Assembly (NCBI RefSeq): GCF_018035235.1
Contig: NZ_WPCV01000004.1
Location: 434,001-498,000 of the forward strand
Length of the DNA: 64,000 nucleotides
Reading direction: 5' to 3'
Source: Citrobacter sp. On2M
Lineage (GTDB): Bacteria; Pseudomonadota; Gammaproteobacteria; Enterobacterales; Enterobacteriaceae
Part shown: piece by piece, positions 60,301-64,000 of the stretch
Layout of the letters: every line of letters begins with the position of its first letter
Position numbering within the stretch: the first letter of the stretch is position 1
Position numbers and translations under genes: made by a program
Notes under the pieces: generated by a model
Database searches by the model: none
What the model was told of the DNA's origin: nothing
The model's input: only the letters and a program-made list of their open reading frames with translations

Positions 60301-60511
60301 ATTTAATTTTCCTTATTTCTGAATCAAGCATATAACAATGTTATTTGCCAATATATAACTACACTTTTACGTCTCTCTCATTAATGCAATGTCTTAATTA
60401 AAAAGCCAGCAAAATCCGTTATTGAAATGGGTAACTGTATGTTTATTAAGGTGTTTAATGAAACTACATGATCAATATTTGTATTCGATATATTTTTAAC
60501 TGCAACGCCTC

Positions 60512-61204
60512 CTATTCAATCAGGTTCTCACCAACAAGTATCTTATATAACTCACTAATTGACCTGACGTTAAATTTTGCATAAATATTAGAACGATGCG
60601 TCGATACCGTCTTTACGCTGATAAATAGTAAGTCGGAAATTTCTGAGCTACTTCTTCCTTTCATTATTAGCTTCAGGATTTCACTCTCTCGACTTGAAAG
60701 TGAAAGGTAATGAAGCGCATTCTTTTCTTTCCTTCTATAGCTTTCATTCGATTCTTTTGCTAACAATATGTTAAGTTCGTGATTTATAATGCTTGAGTAG
60801 ATCTCTACTGGATCATTTCTTTTTAGTACAATATCGCAGAAGGTATTATAAAAATAAGCATTATGCTTATAGTCCCAGTGACTGCATATCGCCACAGTTT
60901 TTACAGTTCGATGAAGCTTTGCTATTTTCTCAATTACCCTAATTTTTTCCGAAAAAAAAACGGCATCAAAATCAAATATGATCAATGAACTGTTTTCATT
61001 TTTCAATAGGCTCCTGAAAACCTCATTCAGGTCTATGACATCTGTAAGAATAAAGTTTACCTTCTGATAAGTTGGAAGCTTCCTGATTTCTGATAGTAGA
61101 TTACTCAGCGCAAATTTCAGGAGATTATCTTCACTAAACACGATGAAATTAATGTTCAAATTTGACAAATAATGCGTCCTATCACCAGTTATCGGTAATG
61201 TCAT
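60512..61204 (-). CDS. LuxR-type regulator upstream of the fimbrial operon
   Basis: The 230-residue protein has a C-terminal LuxR/GerE helix-turn-helix with the full signature (LSLSSRESEILKLIMKGRSS, then SEISDLLFISVKTVSTHRSN) and a N-terminal receiver-like region in which strand 3 ends LIIFDFDAVF and a Lys follows in DIVLKRND. The acidic pocket is incomplete, so it may work without phosphorylation, like RcsA-type or FimZ-like regulators. The ATG at 61204 is chosen because GAGG lies six bases upstream; the in-frame GTG at 61216 is part of that ribosome-binding site. It lies 211 bp upstream of the pilin gene on the same strand and is the obvious candidate to control it. Confidence 0.83.
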   Translation of the reverse strand: MTLPITGDRTHYLSNLNINFIVFSEDNLLKFALSNLLSEIRKLPTYQKVNFILTDVIDLNEVFRSLLKNENSSLIIFDFDAVFFSEKIRVIEKIAKLHRTVKTVAICSHWDYKHNAYFYNTFCDIVLKRNDPVEIYSSIINHELNILLAKESNESYRRKEKNALHYLSLSSRESEILKLIMKGRSSSEISDLLFISVKTVSTHRSNIYAKFNVRSISELYKILVGENLIE

Positions 61205-61286
61205 TAATATCCTCACTTTGTATATGTAATTATCTTATTTTGATTAAGTCTGCGTATATAAGAAAATACCCATTTGAACTAGGAAT

Positions 61287-61310
61287 CATCTCATCCACCA
61301 GGATGAGATG
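61287..61310. other. Perfect 24-bp inverted repeat upstream of the LuxR-type regulator
   Basis: CATCTCATCC-ACCA-GGATGAGATG is a perfect 10-bp inverted repeat with a 4-base centre, 83 bp upstream of the regulator start. No T-run follows on either strand, so it is more likely an operator or a leader hairpin than a terminator. Confidence 0.5.
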
Positions 61311-62630
61311 TATAAAGTTCTTGTTATGTAGTCTATGTTGAGCCAGGAACCAGTAGGCTTTTATAAAATGGTTTTATCCTAAAATCAATGCAATGCTAAA
61401 TCAGAGGCCTTTTGTATACTCCAGATAAACTCAGACAGAACCTATGCTATTTAATGATGAACATGCTCTTTAATGAGTATATTCTTTGTGACAGTTGTCG
61501 ACTTTTTTCTGTAGCAGACGCCTATCTATGTTCCAGTATTCATCTCGTAACGCCCATTAAAACTCTTTGGTTCAGCGCCTCAACGGTTCTGCTAGTTGTC
61601 GGATAACCAAAAAACAACGCTATAACTACTGATTACCCAGATAATTCTTAATAGATTACCCACACTCAGGCCAGCCACTTAATATAATGATTGTTATTTA
61701 ACACATTTATAACAAAATACTTCTAACTACGTTAGAAGAGGTTGCAACATTGACTAATAGCAGATGCTCTATTGCAAATTCTTTGTGGTGTGGTTCCATT
61801 TCCCCACGCCAGAGGAGCAGTTATATACGACGGCAATCGACGCATCTGTGTTCCTGTGTAATCGTCTTTACTTCGGTCTTTTCATGTCATCACTGTTTAC
61901 ATTATCTATAAAAAGTGACAGTTAGAGATAGTGCGTTTACGACAGAGATCATGGATATAAAATCCAATATTCGAATCTCGCGACGAATACTCATTCATAT
62001 CGCACCGTGTTAACCAGTGGGAAGCTGGCTAACTATTGTTCTCATAACTCGTATTGCGCCTAATGTGTAACTATTTTGCTGTTAAGCCGCGAAGTACAAA
62101 AGTGTTAAATCCTAAATAATGCATAGAAATTTCGTTACGCAATAAATATTACATTTTAAATGAAGTTAGTGAAAGTTATTTTTTCTAACTGAGGGGATAA
62201 GGATTATTTATTTCATCATAATTTTTACTGTTATATTAATGAAAATGTTTTATAAGAAAATAACTTTTACAATGGTCTAACCACGTCATAAATTAACAAT
62301 CTAAACTCCTCCTGAGTTTTTATTAAGTTCAGATAATATGGAAGAAACATTTACTCGGTGTCAACTTATCCAGTAATTCGCTCGAAAATTATCATTTGTA
62401 TTTTTATAACAACCTTTCTGTGATTACATGTTCATTATCCAACATACTGAACTATAAGGTGACAATAATTATTACTGTGATGAGACAAGCTCAATACCAA
62501 CCACGGGTTCATCTGTTACCGCCAACGTGCTCTGTGATCCTTCTCACGTAATGTAAATTTAGCTTCAGGCGCTCCAGTTACACTCATCCGATGCTTCAAA
62601 AAATATAATTTTTTTATAAGGTTAGACCGT

Positions 62631-62673
62631 TATATAAGAAAGCGCCCAGAACAAATGGGTGTTTTCTTATATA
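62631..62673. other. Long hairpin in the AT-rich region
   Basis: TATATAAGAAAGCGCCC and GGGTGTTTTCTTATATA pair over 17 positions with two G·U wobbles in the plus-strand RNA and a 9-base loop. It lies about 250 bp upstream of the autotransporter start. It could be a terminator, a structured RNA or the relic of a miniature transposable element. Confidence 0.5.
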
Positions 62674-62924
62674 TAAGACAATAACAATAAAAGATAATAA
62701 CAAAAATAAAATAGGGATATTTAATAACGTTATTATAAACAATAACCGAAGACATAACTCATTGATATAAAAACTAACCTGGCATTTTTTTAAGAATAGC
62801 GCCATGAGACAGGATGCAGGCAATTCATATATCCGAAATATAGAAACCTTTTATTCATCAAATGGTGAATTTTAAGAGTTACATTTTTACAACATTTAAT
62901 TCCTTCCGGGAGATGACTGAACAT

Positions 62925-64000
62925 ATGAACATTTCACGTATGCGCAACATTAACTCAGTAATATTTAATAAAAAACTGCTTGCCAGTTTGATTACTCTTT
63001 TTGTTAGTCCGGCCTATGCTGCAGGAGCATGTGACTATATCTCACCAGTGGCTCCTGTTCCTGGAGTAACCTGTTCATTAGTCGATGACTGGAGGAATAT
63101 TAATATTAACAATGATATTCTTAAAAGTGATAACCTTGCCCCTGCTTATCATTTTGAGTCTTACCATGCCGATAACATTACTTACAAAACAGTTATTAAT
63201 CTGGAAGATGGGAAAACAATTACGTCAGATGTTACAGGCATTATGGCTTTAGGGTTTCCTTTGGCGTCATATGACTCTCATGGAGAGCCATATGTAAATG
63301 CAGAGCAAATTGAAATTAATGTTTCAGGGAATATATATACTGGTAGATCCACCGATATTGATGGTTCTGCACCACAAGAACCAATTGTAGGGCCTTCTGG
63401 CTCTATGATCTTTGCCGAGAATAATATTCGAGAGACACAACATTCGGGTATTTATATGGCGGGGGCTTCTGGTATGCTCTTAGGTTTGGGTGTTGTACAT
63501 CAGAACGTAGATAGTCAGATTATCAATAAAAGCGCCAGCAAGGATACTGCGGCTGTTTATATTAAGGCTCTCGAATCCCGCGTTACAACCTCCGGTATTA
63601 TTCGTTCTCAGGTTGGCGATGCAGTACGACTACAAGATACAGGCCCCGTTTATAATTATAGCAGCGGGGGATATGTCATTCACGACCCAGAAAATATTTT
63701 TGACGTTAAACTTCAGGCTGGTAGCGTCGTTGAGGGGGGAGCTGAAGGGGCTGGTCTGAAAATTATCGGTGGCGCTACCTCTAATATTATTATTGATGCA
63801 GGTGCAACATTGGGGGCTCTATCAGACATTGCTATTAGCGCTGATGGTTATGAACATTATGGTTATAATGATTATGGTGAATTTGTATCGCGTCATTATA
63901 CGGGCGCGGAGACAAACATCACGAATGCAGGAAGTCTGAATGGTGTTATTCAACTGACTAGCGGAAAAGATACCTTCATTAATGAAGTGACTGGTGTCTG
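62925..64000 (+). CDS. Autotransporter-like secreted adhesin, N-terminal part (runs off window)
   Basis: The frame stays open for at least 358 codons to the window edge. It starts MNISRMRNINSVIFNKKLLA and has a signal peptide (hydrophobic core LASLITLFVSPAYA, cleavage before AGACDY). The mature part is acidic to neutral, rich in Gly, Asn, Ser and Thr, with repeated short turns such as IINKSASKDTAAVYIKAL, GSVVEGGAEGAGLKIIGGAT and ITNAGSLNGVIQL, the pattern of a right-handed beta-helix passenger of type V autotransporters. The expected C-terminal barrel lies beyond the window. Starts at 62913 and 62940 are also in frame; GGGAG at 62908–62912 favours 62925. Confidence 0.7.
   Translation, partial: MNISRMRNINSVIFNKKLLASLITLFVSPAYAAGACDYISPVAPVPGVTCSLVDDWRNININNDILKSDNLAPAYHFESYHADNITYKTVINLEDGKTITSDVTGIMALGFPLASYDSHGEPYVNAEQIEINVSGNIYTGRSTDIDGSAPQEPIVGPSGSMIFAENNIRETQHSGIYMAGASGMLLGLGVVHQNVDSQIINKSASKDTAAVYIKALESRVTTSGIIRSQVGDAVRLQDTGPVYNYSSGGYVIHDPENIFDVKLQAGSVVEGGAEGAGLKIIGGATSNIIIDAGATLGALSDIAISADGYEHYGYNDYGEFVSRHYTGAETNITNAGSLNGVIQLTSGKDTFINEVTGV

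Larger units (their letters stand above)
61205..62912. other. 1.7-kb AT-rich region without a credible gene
   Basis: No frame here combines a start, a ribosome-binding site and a recognisable protein. Two short frames (61412–61606 plus; 62614–62823 minus, very hydrophobic) are judged accidental. The stretch contains two strong inverted repeats, listed separately, and must hold the promoters of the LuxR-type regulator and of the autotransporter gene. Untranslated regulatory RNA cannot be excluded. Confidence 0.5.
47811..64000. mobile_element. serT-linked accessory region (island-like), right end outside window
   Basis: From the serT 3' end onward, synteny with E. coli is lost (there hyaA follows serT), base composition turns AT-rich, gene density drops and the content changes to an IS fragment, regulators, a fimbrial operon and an autotransporter-like adhesin. 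These are typical signs of a tRNA-linked genomic island. Neither an integrase nor a convincing second copy of the tRNA end is visible in the window, so its limits and mobility are unproven. Confidence 0.6.

Noticed and set aside
61412-61606. 64-codon plus-strand frame in the AT-rich region
   Set aside because: No ribosome-binding site, Cys-rich random-looking sequence.
61969-61979. Short match to the serT T-loop (TTCGAATCTC) as a possible island att site
   Set aside because: Only about 10 bases match and the acceptor stem sequence is absent, so chance is likely.
62614-62823. 69-codon hydrophobic minus-strand frame
   Set aside because: It spans the 17-bp hairpin and poly-A/T runs; hydrophobicity follows from the base composition, and no ribosome-binding site is seen.

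Overview
The window is chromosomal DNA of an enterobacterium of the Escherichia/Salmonella/Citrobacter group. Positions 1 to about 47,850 follow the E. coli K-12 order mukB–ldtD–mepK–gloC–aspC–ompF–asnS–pncB–pepN–ssuBCDAE–pyrD–zapC–ycbX–rlmL–uup–pqiABC–rmf–fabA–lonH–matP–ompA–sulA–tfoX–yccS–yccF–helD–mgsA–yccT–yccU–hspQ–rlmI–acyP–tusE–yccA–serT, and nearly every protein is full length. The departures from E. coli (a 32-residue shorter LdtD, a PEBP/AraC gene pair between rlmI and acyP, an OppA-like gene between yccA and serT, and an unrelated region after serT) point to another genus. Citrobacter is my best guess, but that is inference.

Core layout. The left end holds the MukB C-terminus and a cell-wall pair: LdtD makes 3-3 peptidoglycan cross-links and MepK cuts them. 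Next come central metabolism (aspC, pncB, pyrD, mgsA, fabA), outer-membrane proteins (ompF, ompA), translation and RNA modification (asnS, rlmL, rlmI, tusE, rmf), sulfonate sulfur scavenging (ssuEADCB), envelope lipid transport (pqiABC) and chromosome or division control (mukB, zapC, matP, sulA). Several classical control sites can be read directly: a LexA box at sulA, a NadR box at pncB, a PurR box and a start-codon hairpin at pyrD, FabR and FadR sites at fabA, an OmpR-type region at ompF, and many intrinsic terminators. Two REP-type elements lie after pepN and yccU.

Accessory region. After serT (tRNA-Ser, anticodon TGA, 47723–47810) base composition becomes AT-rich, gene density falls and E. 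coli synteny ends. The serT 3' end is a known integration point (SPI-5 in Salmonella). The region holds an IS3-family transposase remnant, a LuxR-type regulator, a small membrane protein, an HD-domain phosphohydrolase, a LysR regulator and a six-gene chaperone–usher operon on the minus strand: major pilin, chaperone, usher, tip adhesin, second chaperone, EAL-domain protein. Its order matches the Salmonella stbABCDE layout. A second LuxR-type regulator lies upstream of it. A 1.7-kb AT-rich stretch with strong hairpins follows, and then the start of a secreted autotransporter-like adhesin that runs off the window. The region reads as a surface-adhesion module with its own regulators and a c-di-GMP-type protein. 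No integrase is visible, so the far boundary lies outside the window or the integrase has been lost.
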